Program-made: the position numbers and the translations under genes
The notes under the pieces: generated by a model
The model's database searches: none
The model's input: only the letters and a program-made list of their open reading frames with translations
What the model was told of the DNA's origin: nothing
In this document: positions 1-9,900 of the stretch, piece by piece
Numbering within the stretch: the first letter of the stretch is position 1
How the letters are laid out: the number at the start of each line of letters is the position of its first letter
NCBI GenBank assembly: GCA_963831235.1
Contig: CAWHPS010000033.1
Coordinates: forward strand, 248,001-312,000
Reading direction: 5' to 3'
Length of the DNA stretch: 64,000 nt
From: CAWHPS01 sp963831235
Lineage (GTDB): Bacteria > Fibrobacterota > OXYB2-FULL-49-7 > JAEUSG01

Positions 1-1398
1 AATTGGCTCCGAATGATTTCCCGCACTAACAACAAACAAAACACCATACTTAACACTTAGCATGTCAAGCAATCTGGCAAGAGGACTTATGGACTGCGTG
101 AACGGCCTTCCCTTATCGCCAATAGACAAATTAATAATTCTTATTTGTGGAGCAATTGGCATCCCACCCTGCTCACCCTCAAACATCCTTTTTACCGCCC
201 TATGAATAAGGTCTAGAGGAAGACAATTTTCAGGAAGCACTTCAGGGCGTGGAGAAGTCGGCCAAGGTATCGGCTTCATTATTGGCCGTATATAAATGGG
301 GCGACCTAAAGGAGTCGTTGTTTCATTAATGTCACCATGGATAATAAGGGATGCCATTGATGTTCCGTGAATACGTTCTGATGCCGTATATTCCTCTTCA
401 AAGTTATCGGGATCATCAACTTGAACTCTCCCAGTCAAAAGATAATGATTGACCAATGGCACGCCATCTAAAAGTGCAATAATCGGGTCACCGTTAGGTA
501 ATTGCCGTTCTTCAATAGTAGCGGTCCCTGTCACTCCTTCTGATGGTTTATCTCCAGCGGTCATTTGCCCCGTTGGCCGAAAGAACAGCACTTCATCACA
601 CTTTACTAACTCGATTGTTGAGTCTGTAATTATAGAACGAATAGCGCTTGCAGGGAGCTCCGCCAACAAACTGTGATAGGCAATTTCATCGATAGTGGAT
701 TGACAAATGATTCGCCCACCCAGAGATTGCACCAAATCTTTGACTCGATCAGCGCTAGCTTGCCTCTGCCCCGCACTTCTTCGAAACCATAACTCCGTTT
801 CAAATTGAACAACCCTGTTCCCGTCAAGTTCGAGATTCTTGCGCCACACATCGATCACACCTGTTTCTAAGAGCCGATCTTGAACATCCCAACGACGAAT
901 ACTTTTTAGCCAAAGGAATACATCCCTAAACTTGGTAAGCCCATGTTCGAATTTCATTCCTTGATCGGCTTGATAGCGCCGCCACAGAGAAAGCATTTCA
1001 TCAAGAGCCTTTTGATTGGCCATGATAAGATATAAACGCCCACTCAGCTCTTTTTGAGGAGTTGATTCATCGTAAAAATCCTGATCTGGAGCTATTTCAT
1101 CACTCTCGATCTCACCCATCCATTCAAGGCCTTCGATTCGCTTAATTGCATTTGCGAATTTATCTATGGTCCCAACCGTCTCAAAAACAAGAACTTGCTC
1201 AGGATCGATACCTGATGTATTCTGCTGAAGTTCGATCCGTCGATTATTAAAAGCCAATTGAAGTTGAGTAAACATCGGAGAGAGTCGTGCACCTTGTCTC
1301 GCAATGTCGGGTTTTCGGACTTGACCTCGTGATGATGTCTGCTTCGTTCTATCAGCTCTCTCTGGGGTTGGGAAAAGTAGCAGCGGGCGTTCAGCCAT
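1..1398 (-). CDS. ietS: S8 subtilisin-like serine protease, IetS-like (3' part missing at window edge)
   Basis: The frame is open from an ATG at 1398 down to base 1, giving 466 residues with no stop, so the gene continues left of the window. The protein has a long N-terminal region and then a subtilase domain: catalytic Asp in ALLDGVPLVNH (D311), catalytic His in HGTSMAS (H344), the strand INLSIG (about 423-427) and VVSAGNHSE (about 457-463). The catalytic Ser would lie outside the window. The ATG lies 8 nt inside the preceding AAA+ ATPase gene, so the two are translationally coupled. An AAA+ ATPase next to a subtilase with this layout matches the IetAS anti-phage pair; the assignment is inference from domain pairing. 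A generic S8 peptidase of a defence island is the alternative. Confidence 0.8.
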   Translation of the reverse strand, partial: MAERPLLLFPTPERADRTKQTSSRGQVRKPDIARQGARLSPMFTQLQLAFNNRRIELQQNTSGIDPEQVLVFETVGTIDKFANAIKRIEGLEWMGEIESDEIAPDQDFYDESTPQKELSGRLYLIMANQKALDEMLSLWRRYQADQGMKFEHGLTKFRDVFLWLKSIRRWDVQDRLLETGVIDVWRKNLELDGNRVVQFETELWFRRSAGQRQASADRVKDLVQSLGGRIICQSTIDEIAYHSLLAELPASAIRSIITDSTIELVKCDEVLFFRPTGQMTAGDKPSEGVTGTATIEERQLPNGDPIIALLDGVPLVNHYLLTGRVQVDDPDNFEEEYTASERIHGTSMASLIIHGDINETTTPLGRPIYIRPIMKPIPWPTSPRPEVLPENCLPLDLIHRAVKRMFEGEQGGMPIAPQIRIINLSIGDKGRPFTQSISPLARLLDMLSVKYGVLFVVSAGNHSEPI

Positions 1399-2395
1399 CA
1401 TTCACCACCGGTTCATCTTGTTGTGCCACTTTCACGGATCTTTCAGACCAATGCTGGAGGGTTTTAGATACAATATCTGTCATTTTAGAACCCGGTTGTT
1501 CCAGTACATATTGCCGATAAACTGTTGCACCAAACTCTTCAATTTCAGCAAAGCTTGAACCCTGAAGCCGTTTGGCCAGTGTACCTGGAGCATGCCCAAG
1601 GGGTATTTTAACCCTTCGTTCGAACTTATCAAACCACTCTGTCAGTCGCGCGCGAGTTGGTCCAGGCAAATTCATGCGGATCTGAAACCGGCGCCATACT
1701 GCCCGATCCAGAAGTTCAGCGTGATTTGTTGCACCAATAACCATAACATGACTCGGTAAGCTATCAATCTGCATTAGGAGCGAACTTACGACACGTTTAA
1801 TTTCTCCTGTTTCATGAAGATCTCCACGTTCTTTTCCAAGGGTTTCAAATTCATCAAAGAAAAGCACACACTTTCTAGTTGATGCATAATCAAAGAGCCT
1901 TTTCAAACGAACAGCTGTTTCTCCAAGATAAGTACCAACAACACTCTCATAGCGTACGACAAGAAAAGGTACGATTAATGCTTCAGATATTGCTTCTGCA
2001 AGGGATGTCTTACCGTTGCCAGGGGGGCCAATTAGCAAAAGGCGGTTACGTGGTTCCAGATTATACGACCGGAGAAGATCTGTTCGGTGGTGTTCCTGGA
2101 TTAGGCTTTGACATATTTGCTGAACCTCCATGGGTAAAATAAGATCCGACAATTTCCGCAGTGGATTAATCTCGTGAAATAGATTGCCCGCACGCTGATC
2201 GAGAATCGGCCCTCCATTTATAATAGGCCGTTCAACCTGTGCAGTATTAAGCAATTCTTCCAGCTTATCCGCCAATATCTTGTGTTGCTTGGTTCGTTCC
2301 TCGGCAATGATTGCTTCAACGACTTTCTTAAAAACAGTCTTATCTCCCCGCAGCCCCATTTCGATAAGGCGGGTTAAAAGGTCGGCTCTTGCCAT
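1391..2395 (-). CDS. ietA: AAA+ ATPase, IetA-like
   Basis: A 334-residue single-module AAA+ ATPase. Visible motifs are Walker A GPPGNGKT (about 123-130), Walker B CVLFFDEFE (176-184), sensor-1 GATN (221-224) and a pair of arginines (WRRF, 235-236) in the position of an arginine finger. The N-terminal 100 residues are helical and without a named domain. The ATG at 2395 is chosen over an upstream in-frame start because GGAGGT lies 5 nt before it, and it shares one base with the methyltransferase stop codon. The gene ends inside the subtilase gene. In IetAS-type systems the ATPase probably feeds or controls the protease; that role is inferred from the family pairing. Confidence 0.85.
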   Translation of the reverse strand: MARADLLTRLIEMGLRGDKTVFKKVVEAIIAEERTKQHKILADKLEELLNTAQVERPIINGGPILDQRAGNLFHEINPLRKLSDLILPMEVQQICQSLIQEHHRTDLLRSYNLEPRNRLLLIGPPGNGKTSLAEAISEALIVPFLVVRYESVVGTYLGETAVRLKRLFDYASTRKCVLFFDEFETLGKERGDLHETGEIKRVVSSLLMQIDSLPSHVMVIGATNHAELLDRAVWRRFQIRMNLPGPTRARLTEWFDKFERRVKIPLGHAPGTLAKRLQGSSFAEIEEFGATVYRQYVLEQPGSKMTDIVSKTLQHWSERSVKVAQQDEPVVNDG

Positions 2396-5238
2396 TATAC
2401 ACCTCCGGTTCTTGTCATTGCCTGGTCGTACCACATCAGAAGCTTCGAGTCTTCCTGGAGAACCTCTTCCGGTATCTTCCGAGCAACATTTATGATAGTG
2501 CCATAATCGCGATCCTGCCAAGCCTTCTTAAACCCGGCACGGACAGCTTCCAAGCGAAAAACTTTCAGACGTTTCTGGACGGATACGCAGTACTCCTCGA
2601 ACTCTCTTAACAGTGATCTCTCGCGAAGTTTTTCCAGGTCACCGACCTTATTTGGGTCGGGCACAAACCAACGGTCCTTAGCCTTTGCCCGGAGCACCGG
2701 ATCTTCCTTGCCCTTCTTGCGAAGCTCCGACCAGTTGCTGGACAGGTAGGCGTGTATCTGGCTCGGAACAGCACCGCTTCCGTCGTAAGAAAGAAAGTTT
2801 TGTTCAAGAAGCATCGAGAGTTCGAGCGTAATCTCGCTTTTGCTCCAGCCGCTGATTTCCTTAAGAAACTGCGGATGCAATTCACGGAATGTTTGCGGCA
2901 TCTTGATTAGTTGCTGTTTCAGCCATTGAATAGCCGAAGATTCGTCGGTCACGAATAGTTGAAGCTGTAACACTTCCTTTACCGTCATTCGTTTCTTATC
3001 ATATTCCGCAGCCTGTTCGGACAGGAAATACATGCTATCCCGTTCGGAAAATCTCTGCGACAATCCGGGATAGAACTCTGCCGCAGAAATAGGCACGGTT
3101 ACGCCGCGTTGAACATGAAAAGAGACCATGCGATCGAAAAGAAGAAAGTTCTGACGTTCACCGATGATTTCGGCCTGGCCATCCTTGGATACAAAGACCG
3201 GTAGTTGCTTCAGATGTGTGCGTACAAAGTCCCAAACGCCATCTTCCTTGCCTGCTTCGAGGGTAAACCGTTCTTCAAGACCACCGTTTGGTTTGTAGGC
3301 AGAAATAACGAGATCTTGGTCAACTGCACCAGCCCTATTGACTGCATTGAAAGAACGTTGCTGTTTATCAAGGACGCGAACATCTGCTACAACTAAACCA
3401 GAAGATTCTAAAGCCTGTTGTATTGCACTCCAAACTGCATTTTGGCTATTGTGAAATTCGATAGTAATCCATCTTCCTGCTTTCAAAAGTCTGGCGTATG
3501 TTTTGAATGCCCCAAGCATCATGCGCGAATAAAACAATAAGTCCTTTTTGTGGACATAATTCAGTACACAGTCTTCACCAATGACAGTTTTTACTTTTAA
3601 CCAAGCTTCGACAAACATGTTCAACTCGGCATACTGAAGGGATTCACCGAATGGTGGGTCTGTGAAAATATAATCCACCGTCCCATCGGGGATATTAACC
3701 ACATCCACAATGCTTTGTGTGGAAACGTATACGGGCCCTAAATCTTGTACGGCAAGGGCTTGGAGTTTCTTAAGCTTGCGCTTCAAAACGTCAAACACAT
3801 TCCTCTCAAGGTGTAGGGACGGCGTAAAAAGAGTTCCCGAAACCCCTCCACCGCCGCCAAAATAGCCTTGCTTACGGGAAATGTAGTTGTTGATGGAACT
3901 TAGGCAAAACCTGAATAACGAAGTGTATTTATATGAAGTTAGTTCCTGTTGCCACAAGTATCCATAGGCAAATAGCGCTCTTTGAGTGTACATGTGGCAA
4001 ACGTATGATATACCAGAACCATTGATCAGCTTATTGGTCTGACGCCCTGGGAAAAACTCATCCTGGGGAATATGCGGCCATGATTTTCCTGCAAATCGAG
4101 AATCCATGACCAGCCTTGCGTCCTTTGTGATCGTCCTTGACTGCCGAGTCGAACCTGTTGTTACAGTTTCCTCTACCAGTGCGAACTTTGGTTTAAGCAC
4201 TGCCTTTTTTAGGACAGGATCGAATGTAGTTGCATATGGTCGTTCGAGTTTGATGGCCCCGGTTGTTTTGGAGGCAGCCTTGCCAACCGTTATCCCGCAA
4301 TGTGGACAAGGAAATGACTCTTGTATTACCCCTTCTCTAATTGCCACTTCTGAAAAGACAAATTCATGACTGCAATTAGGACAAAGGAACAGGTCCGACC
4401 AGACGGAGTTTAATACCTGGCCACCAGAAACACCTTCATAAAGCCAACTCAATTCCTTCTCTATCTTGGCAACCAGCAGCAAAGCCTCTTCTGTAAAAGA
4501 TTCGAGAAAAGAGAAGGCTGCATACTTACTCGCGATAAAGGATGCTGCGGGCGACAAGTCGTTTAAAACCGCCCTGCGAGCACCAAGTTTGGAGAAAGGC
4601 GTCCAAACCATTTTTCCGTTCGCGTCTGTTCCCTGCTGCGAAATAGATCCATTTTTGTCTACCATGTAGCCCAAGGATTCGACATCTGCTTTATTAGCAC
4701 ACATCTGTGCCGCTACACCGGTCATACCTGTCCCGCAAAATCCGTCAAAAACCAGATTCCCCGGCTCGGTGTAATGCAGAATATACCGCATAATGGCCTT
4801 GTGCGGTACCTTGGTGTGATAGGAGTGTGCGTTATAAATAGGATCGTTCTTCCCCTCACTCACATCCGCCGCAAACGGCTCCCTGCTGTATGGTTTTTTC
4901 GCATTGAAAGGCTCATCGTAATGTTTGATGAAATCCACGATGAATGGGTTCGGGCAGGCAGTGTAATAAGGCGGATCTGATAGTGCTAGAATATCCTCAT
5001 CCGCACCAATAGGGAATCCCTCGATTTTACGAAACTCAGGGTCTTTCAATTTTTCCCTTAACTTATCCAGGAAGTGTTTCCTCCGCTCCTTATCATTTGG
5101 AAAGGTCAAGCCAAGACATTCTACAGGTCCGGCATTGTCTCTCTCATATACGGTCTTGAACAGCTCTCCGGAATCCGGGTCTGCCGGTATCAGCTTTTCC
5201 TTGAAAAGTTTCATTTGATTCTTATTATGCTTGGCCAT
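2395..5238 (-). CDS. Adenine-type DNA methyltransferase, BREX PglX-like
   Basis: A protein of 947 residues. SDPPYY (87-92) precedes the SAM-binding motif FDGFCGTGMTG (164-174), and a second catalytic-type motif TDPPFGES occurs near residue 540, so the order is DPPY - FxGxG - DPPF. A zinc ribbon (CPNC and CPHC about 290-320) sits between them. This is an amino-methyltransferase, expected to modify adenine or cytosine N in DNA. The start at 5238 has AGGA upstream and removes a spacer-like N-terminus; 13 nt separate it from the AlbA_2 gene. Its place after the BrxF and BrxC genes suggests the host-marking methylase of a BREX type 3-like system. Site specificity cannot be read from the sequence. 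Confidence 0.8.
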   Translation of the reverse strand: MAKHNKNQMKLFKEKLIPADPDSGELFKTVYERDNAGPVECLGLTFPNDKERRKHFLDKLREKLKDPEFRKIEGFPIGADEDILALSDPPYYTACPNPFIVDFIKHYDEPFNAKKPYSREPFAADVSEGKNDPIYNAHSYHTKVPHKAIMRYILHYTEPGNLVFDGFCGTGMTGVAAQMCANKADVESLGYMVDKNGSISQQGTDANGKMVWTPFSKLGARRAVLNDLSPAASFIASKYAAFSFLESFTEEALLLVAKIEKELSWLYEGVSGGQVLNSVWSDLFLCPNCSHEFVFSEVAIREGVIQESFPCPHCGITVGKAASKTTGAIKLERPYATTFDPVLKKAVLKPKFALVEETVTTGSTRQSRTITKDARLVMDSRFAGKSWPHIPQDEFFPGRQTNKLINGSGISYVCHMYTQRALFAYGYLWQQELTSYKYTSLFRFCLSSINNYISRKQGYFGGGGGVSGTLFTPSLHLERNVFDVLKRKLKKLQALAVQDLGPVYVSTQSIVDVVNIPDGTVDYIFTDPPFGESLQYAELNMFVEAWLKVKTVIGEDCVLNYVHKKDLLFYSRMMLGAFKTYARLLKAGRWITIEFHNSQNAVWSAIQQALESSGLVVADVRVLDKQQRSFNAVNRAGAVDQDLVISAYKPNGGLEERFTLEAGKEDGVWDFVRTHLKQLPVFVSKDGQAEIIGERQNFLLFDRMVSFHVQRGVTVPISAAEFYPGLSQRFSERDSMYFLSEQAAEYDKKRMTVKEVLQLQLFVTDESSAIQWLKQQLIKMPQTFRELHPQFLKEISGWSKSEITLELSMLLEQNFLSYDGSGAVPSQIHAYLSSNWSELRKKGKEDPVLRAKAKDRWFVPDPNKVGDLEKLRERSLLREFEEYCVSVQKRLKVFRLEAVRAGFKKAWQDRDYGTIINVARKIPEEVLQEDSKLLMWYDQAMTRTGGV

Positions 5239-5251
5239 AAATATTCCTATC

Positions 5252-6886
5252 TCATTGATTCTTACTTTGCGCCAAAACCCGGCGCCCATGCTCGGTAAGA
5301 CGGTATCTCTGTTTACTGCTGCGGGGTTTGTCCGAAATGGTCATTTCAATCAGTTCAAGCCGCAACGCCGGTATGAGGTATGCTTCCCTGAAGTGATCTT
5401 CATGTTTTAGCCCCAGAGAAACCTGAATCTGCTGTCGCTTCATTTCATCTTTCATCACATTGATCAATCGGCGGACTTCCCCGGTGACTTCCCCGGTGAC
5501 TTCCCCGGTAACTTCCCCGGTGACTTCCCCGGTAACTTCCCCGGTGACTTCCCCGGTAACTTCCCCGGTAACAGCTTTGGCGCTCTTTTGTGGTACTGCC
5601 CTCGTTCTGCCGAACATGGCTTTCATAAGATCCGAAGCCATGTCCACTTCCTTATCTAATCCAGGAATGAAAATCTCAAACGCCTTCCAGGCACGGTCGT
5701 TCTTGTAGGTAGGCGCCTCGTGGCCCATCTTCTGCCATTCTTCCCGCATCATCCTCATGCCGGTGCCAGCCTGTTCGCACATGGCGATCCGGCGCATGGC
5801 CATCGCTATTGTCGGATTGCGCACCTCTTTTTCGCCCGGCTCCATAAGCAGGGTATCATCACCGAATACGTCACCCGGATTCCAGAATTGAATTCCATTA
5901 CGGAAAAACTTGATTACGGCCTTGCGGGAATGGTCACCATAATCCTGATGGATGAGGAGATTAATCGCAGCCTCGCGGAAAACCCTGAACCCGGGCGGGT
6001 CGTCACGCCGGCCTAATGTTACGGGGTCAATATCCCGGAACGGTTTGGGCATAAAAAACTTATACTTGGTGACCAGTTGTTCCCAGGCCTGGATAATGTT
6101 GTCCTCGCAGACAATCCGGTCAATCCAGCGTGTTTCGGGCATGGCTTCATCCGTGCTGTAACCGAGAAACTGTGCATCAAGAGTGGGTCGGGGAAGCAGT
6201 TGGTGGACGGCTAAGGATGACCCAAAAAGCATGATTGCTCCACGGGTAGGATAAATCTTTTTCCCGTGCCGGACAAGAAAGCCCCAATGATACAGGAAAT
6301 CCCGGTCAGATTGCTTGGGGTTTGTTCCTGAATTAACCTGATTGAAACGATCACGAAACCAGCGTATGCTGCTGGAGTCAAATGCTTCCTTGAGATATAC
6401 GCGGTCAAAGGGCTGCTTGTCCCAGCGGTTAGCCGTGGCATCACGTAGCATCCGTTCGATGTCCTGCATCTGGGCTTTGTAGTTGCTGCCGCCTTTACGT
6501 ACAAAAGTACGCCGAATATCCCCGTCAAGATAGACAGGTTTGCGTGTTCGCTGGTTTTCGGAAATATGAAAGACCAGGACGGTTTTGCCGCTGACATTCA
6601 GCCGATGTTCGGCCACAACGATGTCATGGTTGATTTTCGCATCCGCATGCAGGACCGATAGAAAATCATTCTGAACTTTGTCAGGTCTTTCCACTCCCGT
6701 AATTTCATATGCTTCACCCTTCTGGGCCACACCAAACACCAGCCGGCCGCCGTGGGTATTAGCAAAAGCGGAAACAGTCTCAAAAGCGGCTTTGGGAACA
6801 TCCGTACGCGCCTCTTTGAACTCGACATCGTTCCACTCACCCGCCTTAAGCAATTTTCGGAGCTCTGCTATTTTCATTGTCGGCAT
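5252..6886 (-). CDS. Schlafen AlbA_2-domain putative DNA-binding/ATP-binding protein with TGEV repeat
   Basis: A 544-residue protein. The N-terminal AlbA_2 domain (about 12-130: ESVEFKEA-like start, ANTHGGRLVFGV, RTFVRKGGSNYKA) is followed by a GHKL-like region (about 300-370, INLLIHQDYGDHS, FWNPGD) typical of the RecG-like transcriptional regulator group. Eight TGEV tetrapeptides follow, then a C-terminal winged-helix (LRLELIEMT... RYRLTEHGRRVL). It lies between the BrxC and methyltransferase genes with gaps of 22 and 13 nt, so it is part of the same transcript. Its role is not known; an accessory regulator or effector of the defence operon is plausible. The ATG at 6886 or the next one at 6877 could be used. 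Confidence 0.75.
   Translation of the reverse strand: MPTMKIAELRKLLKAGEWNDVEFKEARTDVPKAAFETVSAFANTHGGRLVFGVAQKGEAYEITGVERPDKVQNDFLSVLHADAKINHDIVVAEHRLNVSGKTVLVFHISENQRTRKPVYLDGDIRRTFVRKGGSNYKAQMQDIERMLRDATANRWDKQPFDRVYLKEAFDSSSIRWFRDRFNQVNSGTNPKQSDRDFLYHWGFLVRHGKKIYPTRGAIMLFGSSLAVHQLLPRPTLDAQFLGYSTDEAMPETRWIDRIVCEDNIIQAWEQLVTKYKFFMPKPFRDIDPVTLGRRDDPPGFRVFREAAINLLIHQDYGDHSRKAVIKFFRNGIQFWNPGDVFGDDTLLMEPGEKEVRNPTIAMAMRRIAMCEQAGTGMRMMREEWQKMGHEAPTYKNDRAWKAFEIFIPGLDKEVDMASDLMKAMFGRTRAVPQKSAKAVTGEVTGEVTGEVTGEVTGEVTGEVTGEVTGEVRRLINVMKDEMKRQQIQVSLGLKHEDHFREAYLIPALRLELIEMTISDKPRSSKQRYRLTEHGRRVLAQSKNQ
5475..5570 (-). repeat. Eight tandem 12-bp repeats coding for (TGEV)8
   Basis: The unit acttccccggt(g/a) is repeated eight times without interruption inside the AlbA_2 gene. 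The only difference between units is G or A at the last base (G,G,A,G,A,G,A,A), which is silent. Because the unit is 12 bp, gain or loss of copies changes linker length between the ATPase-like region and the C-terminal winged helix without breaking the frame. Confidence 0.95.
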
Positions 6887-6908
6887 TCCATGATTTTTAA
6901 CGGTTCCG

Positions 6909-9900
6909 CTATTCCAAGACTATGCGCACCTTACCGGGTTCCTTGCCTTTGGTAAGACTATCCAGATATTCCTCAAACCGTTTTTTCATCTCCGCAGGGG
7001 TAGCGGGAGCGCCACCGGCGAAGATTGCATTGCGCAGGTTTTCCACCTTAATGGTCACTTTGGTCAGCCCGGAAAGCGCTTCTTTTAAGGCTTGGATAAA
7101 ATCCTGGGAAATGTCATCGGGTAAAGCCTTTTTCTTGATGAAGCCGTCCACCAGTTTTCGCTGGCCGGGTTTAAGCAGGGCCAGATTATCTTTGGTGGTG
7201 GGATCGTTGAGATTGACAAGTAATGTGCGACACCAACCATCAACGTGCTTATCCAGGACTTCGTCCATCTGGCTGAGGGACGAAGCCGCCGATCCGCCTC
7301 CAGTCCATTCGCCAGGTTTATAACCGCAATGTGGGCATAAAGCGGTATTCTCAAGTTCCCGTTCCGTCAATGCAAAACAGCTTTTTAACTCTGCCAGGCG
7401 GTTTTGAAAATCCACCAGTTGTTGCCTTGGCATGAGGTCTATTGTCGAAAGCTTTTGAAGCACCTTCAGCCTGTCATCTGCTATCATCTGACCCTTACGC
7501 CTATCCTCATTTACCCCCAATCGGGCTTTTGTGTGCATACCCAGATAGACTTGAATAAAGGATTTTTTGATGTCTGCCAACTTTCGGGCCGTCTGTTGGC
7601 GGAAAGTAGCGGCGCCTCTTTTGGCCGGGCTGGTGATTTGAGATAAAATATCATCATGAGCGGCCTTCATGGATGCAACCCATTCATGCCCGGCTGGGAA
7701 TATGGCTTCAGCTGTTGTAAGGTATGCGGCTGTAGGACCAAGGTCTGATAGCAATTCTTGCAACGCTTCAATTTCACGAAGAGCGTCAAGACCTTTCTCT
7801 TGACTGATGACATCTTGCGCTTCATAACGGAAATTCTTCAATTTTCCAGGAGTGGTATATGTCTGTAGCGACTCCAAAAAGCTTTTTGTCTCGCCAAGTT
7901 GGTCCCGCCGCGCCTGAATTTCTTCTGCCGATAGCAGGCCGCGCCCCCAAAATGGCATACCGCCCTGTAAAACCTGCTCTGCAAGCACGATTCGCTTTAC
8001 AACACTCATGGCGGCAGCAAGCATTTCCTGGACCGGTTCTTCATTTCCCTGTGTAACCAACTGCGCCATACCTGGCGCCTTCCCGAGCATTTCAAAGACG
8101 GCTTTGAGCGCCGGTATATTCCAATCCTTGGGTCGTTCAATGTGTTTGAATTGGATGAGTTCATCTATACCGGTACCAGCCATTTGCTGAAGTCCGGTGG
8201 CATCGAATTTCTTTCCTGGTATGGACAATACCAAATCACCGCTATAAACAAGGGATGCCAGCAGTACCGTTATCCATTCGGGCTCCAAGCGGTATAAATC
8301 CGGCGCCAGGAACTCAATGGAATAGATGCTCTGAACAAGTTCCCCATGATTAACGACCTGTCCCAGCCCCTTTGATTTGACAATATCCAAGATGTATTTG
8401 GCATACTTTGACCGGTAAGGGTTAAGTCGTTCACCATCCAGAAGTTCTAATGCGTCCAGAACAGCAGTGGCTTGCTTGGTACGGTTTTGTCCGGCAATGG
8501 CACGGAGTGCATCTTGTGCGGCCTGCGTCCGGTTTGCTCCAGTGATAAGAATGGAGAAAACAGGGTATTCGGGCGCCTGTTCCTTGAAATTGGCTTCAAG
8601 GCAGATGCCGGAAACGGTATTGATAAGGTCTCGGAAATTGACTCTCTCGTGCGACGCAATACCAGACAGATCACGGATGGACTTTCCTTTTGTCCATTCG
8701 GTAATGGACTTTGTTCGGCCCTGATGGGTCACATCAAAGGCAGCCATCATGTTCTTCTGCAACCAGGCCACCAGATCACGCAGAAACCCCGAGGATTTTG
8801 ATTCGTAAGTCGTTTTGGCGTGCCCCGAAGAAGTGGATGCCAATTCTAAGGCTGCCGCGTATTTTTTAATAGAATCGCGGAAGGCGTCGTCTTCATTGGT
8901 CAACCGCAGCATCAGTTCGTCAGATTTTTTCTCGTCCTTGTAGTGCGGCGTATCAAAAGGTTGGATGAAGTAGATATAGAAATCCCGCGGCGGTACAGCC
9001 GTGGATCGCTGGTTGGGCGCGCCGAAGAACAGATAGCCTTGACGGGAGGCTTTACGTTCAAGCCATTCGATTTCATGCTGCCATATTTTATAACCAGTGA
9101 CATAGGTCAGGTCCGTGCATTCCATGACCCGCTTCAGGGCTTCGTAGTAATAGCGGTCAAGTTGGGATGGATCCAGCGAATCGGATTTCTTCTCTATCAG
9201 AGCATCGTAATCGTCCGTCTTTTTCAGGTCAAGGTAGTATTGACGGTTGTCCAGGTTGGAGGAAATAAATTGGCCATTAACCGTCTTATGCACTTCCTTA
9301 AGCACTGTTTCCACTTGTGAAAGCAGGTCGTCCGCTGGTGTTCCTCCCAGGTCTTCAATTCCCGGCTGGTAGAGGCATAATGTATCGCGCAGTTCCTCCG
9401 CCGTGGCGCCCAGAGGTGCATAGATGTCTCTGGTGGTCAGGCGATGAACGGAAAGGGCATGAATAACCCGTAAGGCAATCGGCCTATATGCCGGACGCGT
9501 GAATGCCTGCTGAACCCTGGCCTCAAGGACTTGGCTGCATTCAATAACAGCCCTGATATCTGGTACGGCGCGAAAAGATGGATTTTCCCGTAAGGTAATC
9601 CAATAGGAGTCGTATGCAATCAAACCGGGGTTGTCCTTTGGAACTTCATCATTCAGAACTTTTTTCATTGCCAGAGATAATGTTTTTAGCACTTCACGTT
9701 TCTCGACCGCGGTGACGCGCCCAAAAGTATCGATGTAATCCGGATGAATCGGAAACAGCCGTACAAAGTCGTCCATGCGCTCATTCATACGCCCGTAGAA
9801 CTTGGTAAACGGGATTAAATATTCACGAATTTTAGCCTGTTGTTCCGATGTTTTCTTAAGCAATCGTTCGGCCACCACATGTTTCAAATCATTGGGTGCA

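Noticed and set aside
5475..5570. CRISPR array
   Set aside because: The units are contiguous 12-bp repeats without spacers and lie in a coding frame.
5460..5708. Plus-strand ORF rich in TSPV repeats
   Set aside because: It is the shadow of the TGEV repeat of the AlbA_2 gene.
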